From positions 2,790,001-2,854,000 of the forward strand of contig CBDDIF010000002.1 of NCBI GenBank assembly GCA_965228785.1: DNA of 64,000 nt, given 5' to 3'. Below the pieces are notes generated by a model, which was not told the origin of the DNA, ran no database searches, and saw nothing but the letters and a program-made list of their open reading frames with translations. This document shows, piece by piece, positions 24,566 to 33,812 of the stretch; the first letter of the stretch is position 1; each line of letters starts with the position of its first letter. The position numbers were made by a program, and so were the translations under genes. This stretch comes from Hoeflea_A sp965228785. Lineage in GTDB: Bacteria > Pseudomonadota > Alphaproteobacteria > Rhizobiales > Rhizobiaceae.

Positions 24566-26203
24566 CTATGCGGTGGGACCGAACGCTTCAGTATGAATTC
24601 GCTCGGCTGCTACGCCGCCGCGGGTCAGACCCTCTGTCAGGCCCGCCATGAAGCCGGCCGGTCCGCACAGGAAGTAATGAGCGTTCTCGGGCGCACCTAG
24701 CCCCTTCAGCAAATCAGCGCTGACCCTTCCATGGCTGTCATAGTTGCGCCCGTTCTCATCGGACGGGTCGGGATGGCTGTAGGCGACATGGATCGTGGCA
24801 TTCAGATCCGTCGCGACGGCTCGCACCTCGTCGGCGAAAGGGTGATGCCGTCCGTCGCGAACCCCGTGAACAAACAGAACCTGACGCCCGTCGTTCCGGG
24901 CCGCGAGATCGTGCAGCATGCTGATCAAGGGTGTAACTCCGACCCCGGCCCCGACAAGGACCAGAGGCTCATCCGTCGCCGGCAGGACGAACTCTCCTGC
25001 CGGGTTTCGGCTTTCGACGATATCACCCGGCTCGAGATGATCGTGCAGATGGTGCGATGCCAGGCCATGGTGCTGCCGTTTGACGCTGATGCGGTATTGC
25101 GCCTGATCTGGAGCGCCGGAAAGCGAGTAAGTACGCCGAACCGCTTCATCGATGCCCGCAACGGCAAACTCTACGGGCAGATGCTGGCCCGCCGAAAAGG
25201 CCGGCAGTGGTCCGCCATCGCGCGCTTCGAACACAAACGACGTGACATCGGCACTCTCGCGGATCTTGTCGACCAGGCGGAGCGAGCGAACCGACTGCGC
25301 ATCGACCTCCCAACGCAGCGGCAGAACCGACGGTTGCTCGACAATCGCATCGATCTCCAGGGTCACCAGCTGGCGGGCACCCGGGAAGCGATCCATGTCA
25401 TCGGACTGCCAATCGATTGTCGCGCGGCCGGTAATCTGCAGCAGGCTGCCGGTCGCAAAATCGACGAACAGGAAGCCCGCCCGCGGATCGGCAAGCAGGT
25501 TGCCGATGGTGTTGAAATAGTTGTTGCCGGCCCAGTCCGGAAAACGCAGACGGCCAGAATCGATGACTTCGACAAAACCGCGCTCGCCGCCGCGATGGGA
25601 GGCATCCATGCCGAATGCCGGGTTGTCACCGTCGCCGCGAAAGCCGCTGGCGATGAAAAACGTGTCGGCCTTGGCCACCAACTGCTGCTGGTCGGCACTC
25701 AGCCGCGTGCCGCGCCGAGGCGCCTTGCGCATGCCGGCCGGAACCCGTCGCAAAAGCCGTTCGCGGATGTATTGCGGGCAGTTGCCGAAGCTCTGATCGA
25801 TCATCAGGGTTTGGCCATCGGAACCGATTCGTCCGTTTGCCCGGTTGCGGCGGCGCGACGCCAGTTCAATTCCAAGAATGCCGATATCGGCACCCGGCAC
25901 GAAGGCTCTCTGCAAAGCGTCACCTGGCGCGGGGCGAGCATCCATGTGCAGCCTGCGTGGATCAGGTGAACTCAAGAAACCTTCAGGGCCGGTCAACACG
26001 GTCGCCCAGGGCCGGTCGTGTTCATCGCGCGCCGCGGCAACGAGGAACGGAAGGCCTTTGAAGAACTCACAGTGCTGTTCCGGCATATGATCGCGCACCA
26101 CCTGCCGTGCCCAGGTCTCGATTTCACGTACGCCGAACTTCTCCTGAACCGAGCGTTCGCCGGCGTGAAAGGGGGATCGCCCGTCGTCGATGCGGGTGAG
26201 CAT
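24566..26203 (-). CDS. Fused flavin split-barrel (PNPOx-like) and ferredoxin-reductase-type oxidoreductase
   Basis: A 545-residue fusion. The N-terminal half (about 30-290) resembles pyridoxamine-phosphate-oxidase-like split barrels: FLVAAARDEHDRPWATVLTG, then FIASGFRGDGDNPAFGMDAS and NYFNTIGNLLADPRAGFLFVD. The C-terminal half (about 310-545) is an FNR-like FAD/NAD(P)H module: RRTYSLSG (flavin), GAGVGVTPLISML (nucleotide) and YFLCGPAGFM. The usual C-terminal 2Fe-2S domain of flavohaemoprotein-like reductases is absent. It lies 65 bases after the GST gene on the same strand, with AGGAG before the ATG, and both probably answer to the divergent LysR gene. A role in reducing quinones or xenobiotics is inferred. 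Confidence 0.85.
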   Translation of the reverse strand: MLTRIDDGRSPFHAGERSVQEKFGVREIETWARQVVRDHMPEQHCEFFKGLPFLVAAARDEHDRPWATVLTGPEGFLSSPDPRRLHMDARPAPGDALQRAFVPGADIGILGIELASRRRNRANGRIGSDGQTLMIDQSFGNCPQYIRERLLRRVPAGMRKAPRRGTRLSADQQQLVAKADTFFIASGFRGDGDNPAFGMDASHRGGERGFVEVIDSGRLRFPDWAGNNYFNTIGNLLADPRAGFLFVDFATGSLLQITGRATIDWQSDDMDRFPGARQLVTLEIDAIVEQPSVLPLRWEVDAQSVRSLRLVDKIRESADVTSFVFEARDGGPLPAFSAGQHLPVEFAVAGIDEAVRRTYSLSGAPDQAQYRISVKRQHHGLASHHLHDHLEPGDIVESRNPAGEFVLPATDEPLVLVGAGVGVTPLISMLHDLAARNDGRQVLFVHGVRDGRHHPFADEVRAVATDLNATIHVAYSHPDPSDENGRNYDSHGRVSADLLKGLGAPENAHYFLCGPAGFMAGLTEGLTRGGVAAERIHTEAFGPTA

Positions 26204-26268
26204 AACGGTCTCCTGGGTAGAGGTGGGTTCGGGAGGGACGCGGTCTGTCCGCCGCGCCCCATGAGAAA

Positions 26269-26889
26269 TCAGGCGGCGAGGCCGGCTGGAGTTGCCGGCA
26301 TCGGGACGAAACCGGGGAGTTGTTCGATGCGCGCGAGCAGCGCACGAATGTTGGGATAGGCGTCGAGCGACACATTGCCCTCCGGCGCGTGCGCCGTGTA
26401 GCTGTAGATTGCCACGTCGGCGATGGTCGGGCGGTCGCCAACCAGCCAGTTGCGGCCTTCCAGATGGTTTTCCAGCCGATCAAAGACTCGCTCGGCAACC
26501 GCTGCCGCATGGCCGGGATCGAGATCGACGCCGAATACGGTGATCAGTCGTGCCGCCGCCGGGCCGTTGGCAATATCGCCGGCAGCCTGGGACAGAAACT
26601 TCTGGGCTTCAGCCTCGCCGAGCGGATCGGAGGGCAACCAGTCGGGTGCGTATTTGCGCGCCAGATAGACCAGGATGGCATTGGAATCGGAAACGACCAC
26701 ATCGCCGTCCTCGATCACCGGCACCTGACCGAAGGGATTGAGCGACAGAAACGGCTCTCTCTTGTGCTCACCCCCCGCCAGATCGACCTCGACGAGCGTA
26801 TGATTGATGCCTGCAAGATTGGCAAAGAGCACGGCCCGGTGAGCGTGACCGGACAGCGGAAAATGGTGGATGCGAATGGCGTTCGACAT
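26269..26889 (-). CDS. Glutathione S-transferase family protein
   Basis: A 206-residue GST with an N-terminal thioredoxin-like domain (HHFPLSGHAHRAVLFANLAG; then NPFGQVPVIEDGDVVVSDSNAIL, which holds the cis-Pro and the Glu/Ser glutathione contacts) and a helical C-terminal domain (LVGDRPTIADVAIYSY). The start at 26889 is used because AGGAAA precedes it and the fold begins there; the frame extends to 26961 without support. It heads a two-gene unit with the flavin oxidoreductase, and the LysR gene at 27027 is divergent. Together they suggest an inducible detoxification pair. Confidence 0.92.
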   Translation of the reverse strand: MSNAIRIHHFPLSGHAHRAVLFANLAGINHTLVEVDLAGGEHKREPFLSLNPFGQVPVIEDGDVVVSDSNAILVYLARKYAPDWLPSDPLGEAEAQKFLSQAAGDIANGPAAARLITVFGVDLDPGHAAAVAERVFDRLENHLEGRNWLVGDRPTIADVAIYSYTAHAPEGNVSLDAYPNIRALLARIEQLPGFVPMPATPAGLAA

Positions 26890-27026
26890 GGGTTTCCTCT
26901 TTGAATTCGAACTGGAGCGACGGTGCTGACCGTCTGACAGCGTCAATATGGCTCGCGTCATTCAGAAAGATAATCGCCTGTATTTTTCTTTTATTATGTC
27001 CTATTTATTCATAATTGGAGTGTGTC

Positions 27027-27926
27027 ATGGACCAGATCGAAACCATGCGCGCCTTCATTGCCGTCGCGCAGGAGGGCTCGTTCACCGGCGCCGCACGGCG
27101 CCTGCATAAATCCACCAAACTGATCAGCAACCACGTCGCCGCGCTCGAAACGCGGCTTTCCACGCGGCTGTTTCAACGAACCACTCGGCGCGTGACGCTG
27201 ACCGATGTCGGTTCGGCCTACCTGGAGCGTTGCCGCCCCCTGCTTGAACAGTTCGACGAATTACAGGACCTGGTGCAAGACCGGCAAGCGGCCCTTTCGG
27301 GCCCGATCCGAATGACGGCGCCGACAGGATTCGGATCGACCCATCTGGTCAGGGCGCTGATCCCGTTTCAGGCGGCCCATCCAGCCATCGAAATCGACCT
27401 GCACTTGAGCGACAGCCGCGTGGCCGTGACCGAGGAAGGCTTCGACCTGGCTGTTCGCATCGGTATCCTGCGGGACTCAACCCTGCGCGTGCGGCGGCTG
27501 TCGGACATGCCCGTCGTCATCTGCGCCGCGCCGAGTTACCTGAAAACGCACGGTCGCCCCGACCATCCGCGGGCCCTTGCCTCGCACAACTGCCTGATTG
27601 ACGGGAACAGGCCGGATTCGGGCTCCTGGCGCTTTCGCGACGGCGACGGCGAGGAAACCGTGCGGGTGTCCGGCAGCTTTCGCGCCAATGCCCCAAGGGC
27701 GCTCAGTCAATTGGCCATCGGCGGTGCGGGCATTGCGCTCTGCCCCTACTACGCGGTTGAGGCGGCTCTGGCCGACGGACGGCTCGTTGAGCTGTTCGAA
27801 GATCGCCGCACCACGGAATACGGGCTTTATGCCCTCTACCCGCCCAACCGGCACCTGACGGCACGCATGCGCGCACTCATTGACCACCTGGCAGCGTATT
27901 TTGGCCGCGACCCCGTCGGCGCATGA
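27027..27926 (+). CDS. LysR-family transcriptional regulator
   Basis: A 299-residue LysR regulator: HTH at residues 1-60 (MRAFIAVAQEGSFTGAARRLH, then RTTRRVTLTDVG) and a CrgA-like effector domain (FDLAVRIGILRDSTLRVRRL). The ATG at 27027 follows GGAG at a good distance; a TTG 12 bases upstream is less likely. It is divergent from the GST-oxidoreductase unit, which it probably controls, and convergent with the S9 peptidase gene. Confidence 0.9.
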   Translation: MDQIETMRAFIAVAQEGSFTGAARRLHKSTKLISNHVAALETRLSTRLFQRTTRRVTLTDVGSAYLERCRPLLEQFDELQDLVQDRQAALSGPIRMTAPTGFGSTHLVRALIPFQAAHPAIEIDLHLSDSRVAVTEEGFDLAVRIGILRDSTLRVRRLSDMPVVICAAPSYLKTHGRPDHPRALASHNCLIDGNRPDSGSWRFRDGDGEETVRVSGSFRANAPRALSQLAIGGAGIALCPYYAVEAALADGRLVELFEDRRTTEYGLYALYPPNRHLTARMRALIDHLAAYFGRDPVGA

Positions 27927-27937
27927 CCACAAGCTGG

Positions 27938-29953
27938 TCAATTGCCGGTCGCGGCATCCCTGTACTTGTTGGTCCAGTCGAGACAGGACCGCAACAGCCG
28001 GAGATAGAGTTTCGGCGGGTATTCATCGTGATCTGAATCCGGATACCCGACGAGCTCCACGTCGACGCCCACCCGTTTGAGAGCCCGATAGAATTCCTTC
28101 AGCTGACCGTGAGGAACATTGTCGTCGAGCAGACCGCCCTGGATCAGGGTCGGCGTTGTGACGTTCTTGACGTGAAAAATCGGCGATCGGTCGATGAAAC
28201 GTTGTAGATGATCGATGAAGCTCCCGCCCAGGTACCAGCTTGTCTGGAAGTACCCATTGGTGCCTTCGAGGCTGATATAGTCTGTCTCCCCGGCGATCGG
28301 GCACGCTGCCCTGAAACGCTGCGTCTGTGTGATGATCCAGCTCGTCATGGTGCCACCGTTGCTCTGTCCCACCACAAACAGCTGATCAGGGTTCGCCAGC
28401 CCTCTGTTGATCACATTGTTGACGCCGGACAGGATGTCCTGGATATCGAGGACCCCAAAATTGCCGATCAAGTCCTCGCGAAATTTCTGACCGTAGCCGA
28501 GCGTGCCGCGATAGTTCGGCCGCAGGACGAAATAGCCATCCGCCGCAAAGGCCGCCGTCGGGAGGAACTTCATCAGTGGCAGGTATTCGTTGAAGTCGAC
28601 CCCGTTCGGGCCACCGTGGATCTGCACGACCAGCGGATACTTTTTGCCCTCGGCGAAGTCAGTCGGATAGGTGAGCAGTCCTTCGACCTCGGTATTGTCC
28701 AGTGACTTCCAGCGAACCAGCTCGGTGCGGCCGATCTTGATGTCATCGAATTGCCGGTTCACCCCGGTGATCTTTTCAGGCCGGAAACGGTCGACGTCAC
28801 TGACATAGATCTCAGGCGGAGTGTTGTGGGTCTGGCCGAAAAACGCCAGCTTCCGGTTGGACTCGTCGATATCGACAAAGGAAGAAACCAGATAGGTGTT
28901 GAGGCCGGGAACGCTGAGATCGTCCGGCGAGCCGAACACCTTTTGATAAGGACTGCCGTCGACCGGCATTCGATAGAAGGAGTAGGTCGTGCGGTCGTTC
29001 TCGACATAGTAGAGGCTTTTCGAATCCGGCGCCCATTCCCACGGGAACGGCAACCGGTTCCTGGAATTCAAGGTAACCGTTTCACCGCCGTCAGCCGGCA
29101 TCAGTTTGATGCTCCAAAGAAAGGACCATTTGAACGGACCGGGTGCGTTGATGAACGCCAGCCATTTGCCATCGGGCGAGAATTTCGGGAAGTATTTCCA
29201 GAAACGGTTGTCCGTCTCGACCATGTTGACCTGCAGTGTGTCGACATCGACGATGGACAGTTGCGCGTTGGTCCAGAAATCGAGGCCGGGTCCCTCCTGA
29301 TGCGCAAAGACGATGCGCTTGCTGTCAGGTGACCAATCATAGGCCCAGTTGCCCGACCAGGCGCTGACCGAAAAGCTCTGGTTGGCGGTCAGATTCGTTG
29401 GATCGCCACCTTCGGGCCTGACCAGCCAGAGGTGGTTCCTGTTGAACAGCGCCGGATCTTCGACGCCAGGGTCGACATAGGCGGGGTCCGGCATGACAAA
29501 ACCAATCGACCGTCCGTCGGGCGCCCATCGAAAACTGGAAATATCCTGCTTGAGATCCGTCACCTGCCGACCCTCGCCGCCGCCGGAAGCGATCACCCAG
29601 ATGCTGGAATGACCCGACTGCGTCGACAGATAGGCAACGGATTTGCCATCCGGCGACCATTGCGCACTTGAGATGTGTGGCGATGAATCGAGAAGGACAC
29701 GCCGGCCTGAGCCATCGACGCCGGAAATCACGAAACTGGTCAAATACCGATCGTTTTCCACATCGACGCTGTTGATGCCATAAAGCAGTTGCCCGCCGTC
29801 GGGCGAGAAGGACAGATCCGATAGCCGCTTGACCGCAAGTCCAAGTTCCGGCGTCCACTCCGCCGGCTCCTGCGCCCGATTGGGCATCGTACTCAAGAGT
29901 ACGGCCAGAATGAGCGTCAGGAGAAAAAGGACAAGACACTTCGCCTGTTTCAT
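27938..29953 (-). CDS. Exported S9-family serine peptidase (dipeptidyl-peptidase-like)
   Basis: A 671-residue peptidase with a long hydrophobic signal sequence (residues about 4-25). The N-terminal part is a WD/propeller-type domain with TolB-like repeats (LSFSPDGGQLLYG, AQWSPDGKSVAYLS, FSPDGKWLAFIN). The C-terminal alpha/beta-hydrolase domain carries HGGPNG, FVVGQSNGGTMTSWI (nucleophile Ser), a GGLLDDNVP acid loop and a terminal DSDHDEYP with the His. Members cut dipeptides or oligopeptides, often after proline. The start is set at 29953 where the signal peptide begins. It is divergent from the rhodanese gene. Confidence 0.9.
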   Translation of the reverse strand: MKQAKCLVLFLLTLILAVLLSTMPNRAQEPAEWTPELGLAVKRLSDLSFSPDGGQLLYGINSVDVENDRYLTSFVISGVDGSGRRVLLDSSPHISSAQWSPDGKSVAYLSTQSGHSSIWVIASGGGEGRQVTDLKQDISSFRWAPDGRSIGFVMPDPAYVDPGVEDPALFNRNHLWLVRPEGGDPTNLTANQSFSVSAWSGNWAYDWSPDSKRIVFAHQEGPGLDFWTNAQLSIVDVDTLQVNMVETDNRFWKYFPKFSPDGKWLAFINAPGPFKWSFLWSIKLMPADGGETVTLNSRNRLPFPWEWAPDSKSLYYVENDRTTYSFYRMPVDGSPYQKVFGSPDDLSVPGLNTYLVSSFVDIDESNRKLAFFGQTHNTPPEIYVSDVDRFRPEKITGVNRQFDDIKIGRTELVRWKSLDNTEVEGLLTYPTDFAEGKKYPLVVQIHGGPNGVDFNEYLPLMKFLPTAAFAADGYFVLRPNYRGTLGYGQKFREDLIGNFGVLDIQDILSGVNNVINRGLANPDQLFVVGQSNGGTMTSWIITQTQRFRAACPIAGETDYISLEGTNGYFQTSWYLGGSFIDHLQRFIDRSPIFHVKNVTTPTLIQGGLLDDNVPHGQLKEFYRALKRVGVDVELVGYPDSDHDEYPPKLYLRLLRSCLDWTNKYRDAATGN

Positions 29954-30157
29954 CGTGTGGTACCCGGTGTTGGTGAAAGGAATGACGAGACGCAATCTTC
30001 AACCAGAACTAGCACGGCTGTCGAACCGAAACCAATCACGAGCAAGTGGGTAACGTGAAGATCGTCTTCAAAACGTCAACTCGACTTGGCTTGCCCACCG
30101 ACCCGTTTTGCTTCAACAATCGCCGGACCCTGCAACCATCGGCCGAGGAAATGCCCT

Positions 30158-31003
30158 ATGGATTCTCTTGTAACCACGGAATGGCTCAGCCGACACAACG
30201 AAGATCCGGATCTCGTGATCCTCGATTGCACCGTTCGTATGGAGCAGAGTGAAACTGGCGGTTTCGCCACGTCCAGTGGTCGCGCGGACTACGATGCCGG
30301 CCACATACCCGGCGCTGGTTTTGCCGACCTGACCACCGACCTTTGCGATACAGACAGCGGCATCGGCTTTGCCGTGCCGTCACCGGAGCAATTTTGCGCT
30401 GCTATGGGCGCGCTCGGCGTCGGCGACACCTCCCGGGTGGTGCTCTATGACGGGTTCATGTCCGTCTGGGCAGCCCGGGTCTGGTGGATGTTGCGCTGGG
30501 TCGGTTTCGACAATGCCGCTATTCTCGACGGCGGCCTCAAGCTGTGGACTGACGAGGGCCGGCCACTTTCCAGTGAACCGGCAAACAGGGAACCAGCCAC
30601 ACTGACACCACACCTGCGCCCTGAACTGATTGCCAATCAGCATGAAGTGCGTGCGGCCGTCGGCAACTCCGAGGTGCTGCTCATCGACACATTGCCGGCG
30701 GAGAGCTTTCGCGGCGAGATCACGATGTATGAGCGGCCGGGCCATATCCCGGGCGCAGTCAATATCTGCGGCATAGATCTCATCGACGAAACGGGCCGGT
30801 TCCGACCGCTCGAAGAGCTCGAGGCCATGCATCAAAGCGATCAAGAAGCCCGCACTATCACCTATTGCGGCGGCGGCATCCTCGCATCTTCCAACGCCTT
30901 CGTCATGGCCCGGCTCGGCTTCTCCGATGTCGCGGTCTACACGGCCTCGCTGCAGGAATGGTCGGCGGACCCGGAAAATCCGATGGTGGTCGGAGACGAG
31001 TGA
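30158..31003 (+). CDS. Sulfurtransferase with two rhodanese domains
   Basis: A 281-residue tandem rhodanese protein. The N-terminal domain has LVILDCTV, HIPGAGFADLTTDLCD and RVVLYDGFMSVWAARVWWMLRW. The C-terminal domain has RPGHIPGAVNICG and the active loop YCGGGILASSNAF, where the Cys carries the persulfide. The CGGG loop differs from the CRKGVT-type loop of mercaptopyruvate sulfurtransferase, so the donor is uncertain. The start at 30158 (MDSLVTTEWLSRH) follows GAGGAAATG; the longer frame is not convincing. Confidence 0.85.
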   Translation: MDSLVTTEWLSRHNEDPDLVILDCTVRMEQSETGGFATSSGRADYDAGHIPGAGFADLTTDLCDTDSGIGFAVPSPEQFCAAMGALGVGDTSRVVLYDGFMSVWAARVWWMLRWVGFDNAAILDGGLKLWTDEGRPLSSEPANREPATLTPHLRPELIANQHEVRAAVGNSEVLLIDTLPAESFRGEITMYERPGHIPGAVNICGIDLIDETGRFRPLEELEAMHQSDQEARTITYCGGGILASSNAFVMARLGFSDVAVYTASLQEWSADPENPMVVGDE

Positions 31004-31070
31004 ATCGACTCTTGCCCAATTGTCGTCACGGCTATCTGTCACGCTCAAGTTCTACCCGGAGGACACCAAA

Positions 31071-31358
31071 ATGCGGACAATCATTTCTGGCATTGCATTG
31101 GCTTTCCTGCTGCCTGCTATCGCATCGGCCGAGGCAATCTCGAACGACATGAGTTGCGAGGAAGCCGTGGCGCATTTCGAAGAGCATGGGCGCATCGACA
31201 CGATTGATGAGGGTCAAGTGCTGCCGATCGACGAGGGCGTTCCGGTTTCGAAGCGCAACGATCTTGTGTGCGACGAAGGTGAATTGCCCGGACCGGTGCT
31301 GCTCAAGACAAAGGACAAGGCGGAGTGCGCGGTGTCCTATACCTGTCCTGAGGCGTAA
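31071..31358 (+). CDS. Small exported protein of unknown function
   Basis: A 95-residue protein with a signal peptide (MRTIISGIALAFLLPAIASA) and CGGAGG-like ribosome site upstream. The mature part is acidic and contains three cysteines (MSCEEA, LVCDEG, ECAVSYTCPEA has two more), suggesting disulfides in the periplasm. I do not recognise the family. It follows the rhodanese gene by 67 bases on the same strand. Confidence 0.65.
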   Translation: MRTIISGIALAFLLPAIASAEAISNDMSCEEAVAHFEEHGRIDTIDEGQVLPIDEGVPVSKRNDLVCDEGELPGPVLLKTKDKAECAVSYTCPEA

Positions 31359-31363
31359 GGCGA

Positions 31364-32251
31364 TCAGCGTTTTATCAGCTGCCGTGCAAAATCGAGATCC
31401 CGCTGTTCCGTATCCCGCAATTCGGGCAAGCCGACCAGGTCGGTAAACTCGTCGAAGGTCAGCATGCCTGATCGGGCGTTCTGCGTCGTGCCATCGGCCC
31501 TCATTTGGTCGTAGACCGCGGTGAGTGTTTTGGCGACGGCAAAGATCGGGCCGAGGCCCCAGCAGCCGGCGGCGAAGCCAAGATCCCGCAACTCGGCGGC
31601 GGTGAGATCTGGCGACATTCCGAAGTCGATCATGTTGGCCATGTGCAGACCACCCAGTTCGGCGGTGATGCGGCGCATCTCGTCGACGGTACGCGGCGCC
31701 TCGATGAACAGCGCGTCGGCGCCCGCATCGCGATAAAGCGCTGCGCGCTCGATGGCGGCGTCCAGTCCTTCTACTGCCAGCGCGTCAGTGCGTGCCATGA
31801 TGAAGAAATCCTGGTCCGACCGGGCGTCGACACAGGCCTTGACCTTGGCTGCCATCTCCTCGGCAGGCACCACCGCCTTGCCGGGCGTGTGACCGCAGCG
31901 CTTGGGGAAGACCTGATCTTCGATGAAGAACCCGGCAACGCCGGCGCGTTCGAATTCCTGGGTCGTGCGGCGTGCGTTGGAGACATTGCCGAAGCCGGTA
32001 TCGGCATCAACGAATACGGGCACCTCCACGGCATCGCAGATCCGCCGGTAATGTTCGGCCAGCTCCATCAGACCGAGTTGCGAACTGTCCGGAGCGGCGA
32101 GCAGAGAACCCGTGACTGAAAATCCTCCGACTATCACCGCCTCGAAACCAGCGCGTTCGGCGAGCCGGGCAGACAGGGCATCATACGCTCCAGGGAGGAC
32201 GAGAAATTCGGGAGCTTCGAACAGGGCGCGGAGACGGGCGGTGCGTTTCAT
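31364..32251 (-). CDS. Isocitrate lyase/PEP mutase family enzyme
   Basis: A 295-residue member of the phosphoenolpyruvate mutase/isocitrate lyase superfamily. Conserved features include LPGAYDALSARLAERAGF, the metal-binding VFVDADTGFGN, GFFIEDQVFPKRCGH and ARTDAL. The KRCGH loop is the catalytic Cys motif of isocitrate and methylisocitrate lyases and related oxaloacetate/dimethylmalate hydrolases. It therefore probably cleaves a C-C bond in a 2-hydroxy- or 2-oxo-dicarboxylate; the exact substrate is open. The ATG at 32251 is chosen; an upstream TTG adds five residues. Confidence 0.88.
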   Translation of the reverse strand: MKRTARLRALFEAPEFLVLPGAYDALSARLAERAGFEAVIVGGFSVTGSLLAAPDSSQLGLMELAEHYRRICDAVEVPVFVDADTGFGNVSNARRTTQEFERAGVAGFFIEDQVFPKRCGHTPGKAVVPAEEMAAKVKACVDARSDQDFFIMARTDALAVEGLDAAIERAALYRDAGADALFIEAPRTVDEMRRITAELGGLHMANMIDFGMSPDLTAAELRDLGFAAGCWGLGPIFAVAKTLTAVYDQMRADGTTQNARSGMLTFDEFTDLVGLPELRDTEQRDLDFARQLIKR

Positions 32252-32323
32252 GGTTTGCGGTTCCAATCATCGAGCGGTTTTGGGCCGCACCATCCACACA
32301 CGCCGCAGCAAGGTCAACGGGCA

Positions 32324-33748
32324 TCAAGCGGATTGCTTCATCGTCTGATAGGCATCGAGCGCCCGTTGGCGCGAGACCTTAAGATCGACAATCGGCTGCG
32401 GATAGGTTTTGCCAAGAACCACGCCTGCTGCCTCGAGCACACCGGAGCGAGCTTCCCACGGATTGAACAGGCATTCGCTCGGAACGTCAGCAAGTTCGGG
32501 CACCCAGCGACGCGTGTAAACGCCTTCGGGGTCGAATTTCTTTCCCTGCGTCACCGGATTGAAGATGCGGAAATAGGGGGCGGCGTCGGCACCACAGCCG
32601 GCTACCCATTGCCAACTGGCGCTGTTGCTCGCCAGGTCCGCATCAACCAGGCAGTCTCGAAACCAGGCTTCTCCGGCATGCCAGTGCTGCAGCAGGTTCT
32701 TGACGAGGAAAGAGGCGACGATCATGCGGACACGGTTGTGCATGTAGCCGGTCTGCCAGAGTTCGCGCATGCCGGCGTCGACGATCGGGATCCCGGTCTG
32801 GCCGCGCTGCCAGCGCTGCTGGAGATCGGCATCGCTGTGCCACGGAAATGCGTTGAAGCCCGGCTGCAGGTTTTGCGTTGGCAGGTCGGGAAAATGGTAG
32901 AGCAGCGAATAGGAAAACTCGCGCCAGCCGAGTTCGCTGAAAAAATGATCGAGATTGTCACTCGGCTGCATGGCTGATGCGGCATGCCAGACCTGGTTGG
33001 GCGAAATTTCGCCCCAGTGCAAGTGAGGCGATAGGCGCGAGACGCTTTTCAGCGCTGGAAAATCACGACCGCGTTTGTAGTTCCTAAGACCCTCCTCGAG
33101 GAACCGATCCAGCGCGTTCTGCGCTCCGGCCTCACCGATATCCCAATGCGGTTCAAGCACGCGATCCCATCGGACACGGGGCAAAAGCTCCAAACCCTCA
33201 AACGCAACGGCATGTGCATCGTCGTCTTCGACCAGGTCGAGCGTTTCCGGTTCGGCCAACGGCTGGCGTGGTGGCGCAGCGTTGAGGCACCCCTTGCGAA
33301 AGTACGGTGTGAAGACCCGGTAAGGAGTGCCATCCGGCTTGAGCACCTCCCAGGGCTCCCATAGCAGCGATCCGTTGTCACTCTCGACATTGGTGCCGGC
33401 AGCCGAGAGCGCTGATTTGATGGCTGTATCGCGAGCGATGCGCCACGGTTCGTAACAGCGGTTCCAGAACACACTGTCCGCGCCGTACGCCTCGACAATC
33501 TGCGGCAGCAAACGGTCCGCGGCTCCCCGGTAGAGACGCAATCTCCCGCCAAGCGATCGGTTCAGACTGGCGAGAGAATGATGCAGCCACCAGCGCCCGG
33601 CACCGCCGATGCGATAATCGCCAGCGTTCTCGTCGTCGAGTATGTAGATCGGCACGACGCGCCCGGCCCGAGCCGCCTGGATCAGTGCGGGATTGTCGGT
33701 CAATCTGAGGTCCTGGCGAAACCAGAACAGAACGGTCGGTGAACTCAC
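32324..33748 (-). CDS. phrB: Deoxyribodipyrimidine photolyase
   Basis: A 474-residue class I photolyase that repairs UV-induced cyclobutane dimers with light and FAD. The N-terminal antenna domain begins VLFWFRQDLRLTDNPAL; the FAD domain holds RFLEEGLRNYKRGRDFP, LHWGEISP and the C-terminal WRRWQRGQTG-like and MHNRVRMIVASFLVKNLL blocks, ending with FNPVTQGKKFDPEGVYTRRWVPEL. A GTG start at 33748 with GAGG eight bases upstream is preferred over another GTG at 33793. A nearby regulator is not obvious. Confidence 0.94.
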   Translation of the reverse strand: MSSPTVLFWFRQDLRLTDNPALIQAARAGRVVPIYILDDENAGDYRIGGAGRWWLHHSLASLNRSLGGRLRLYRGAADRLLPQIVEAYGADSVFWNRCYEPWRIARDTAIKSALSAAGTNVESDNGSLLWEPWEVLKPDGTPYRVFTPYFRKGCLNAAPPRQPLAEPETLDLVEDDDAHAVAFEGLELLPRVRWDRVLEPHWDIGEAGAQNALDRFLEEGLRNYKRGRDFPALKSVSRLSPHLHWGEISPNQVWHAASAMQPSDNLDHFFSELGWREFSYSLLYHFPDLPTQNLQPGFNAFPWHSDADLQQRWQRGQTGIPIVDAGMRELWQTGYMHNRVRMIVASFLVKNLLQHWHAGEAWFRDCLVDADLASNSASWQWVAGCGADAAPYFRIFNPVTQGKKFDPEGVYTRRWVPELADVPSECLFNPWEARSGVLEAAGVVLGKTYPQPIVDLKVSRQRALDAYQTMKQSA

Positions 33749-33812
33749 GAATTCTGCCTCAAGGCTGCGGTGCCGGTTATACGCAGCGCTCACACCGTCG
33801 GATCATTCTGAT

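Noticed and set aside
24731..25969. 412-residue open frame antisense to the flavin oxidoreductase fusion
   Set aside because: Shadow frame; FAD and NAD(P)H motifs are on the minus strand.
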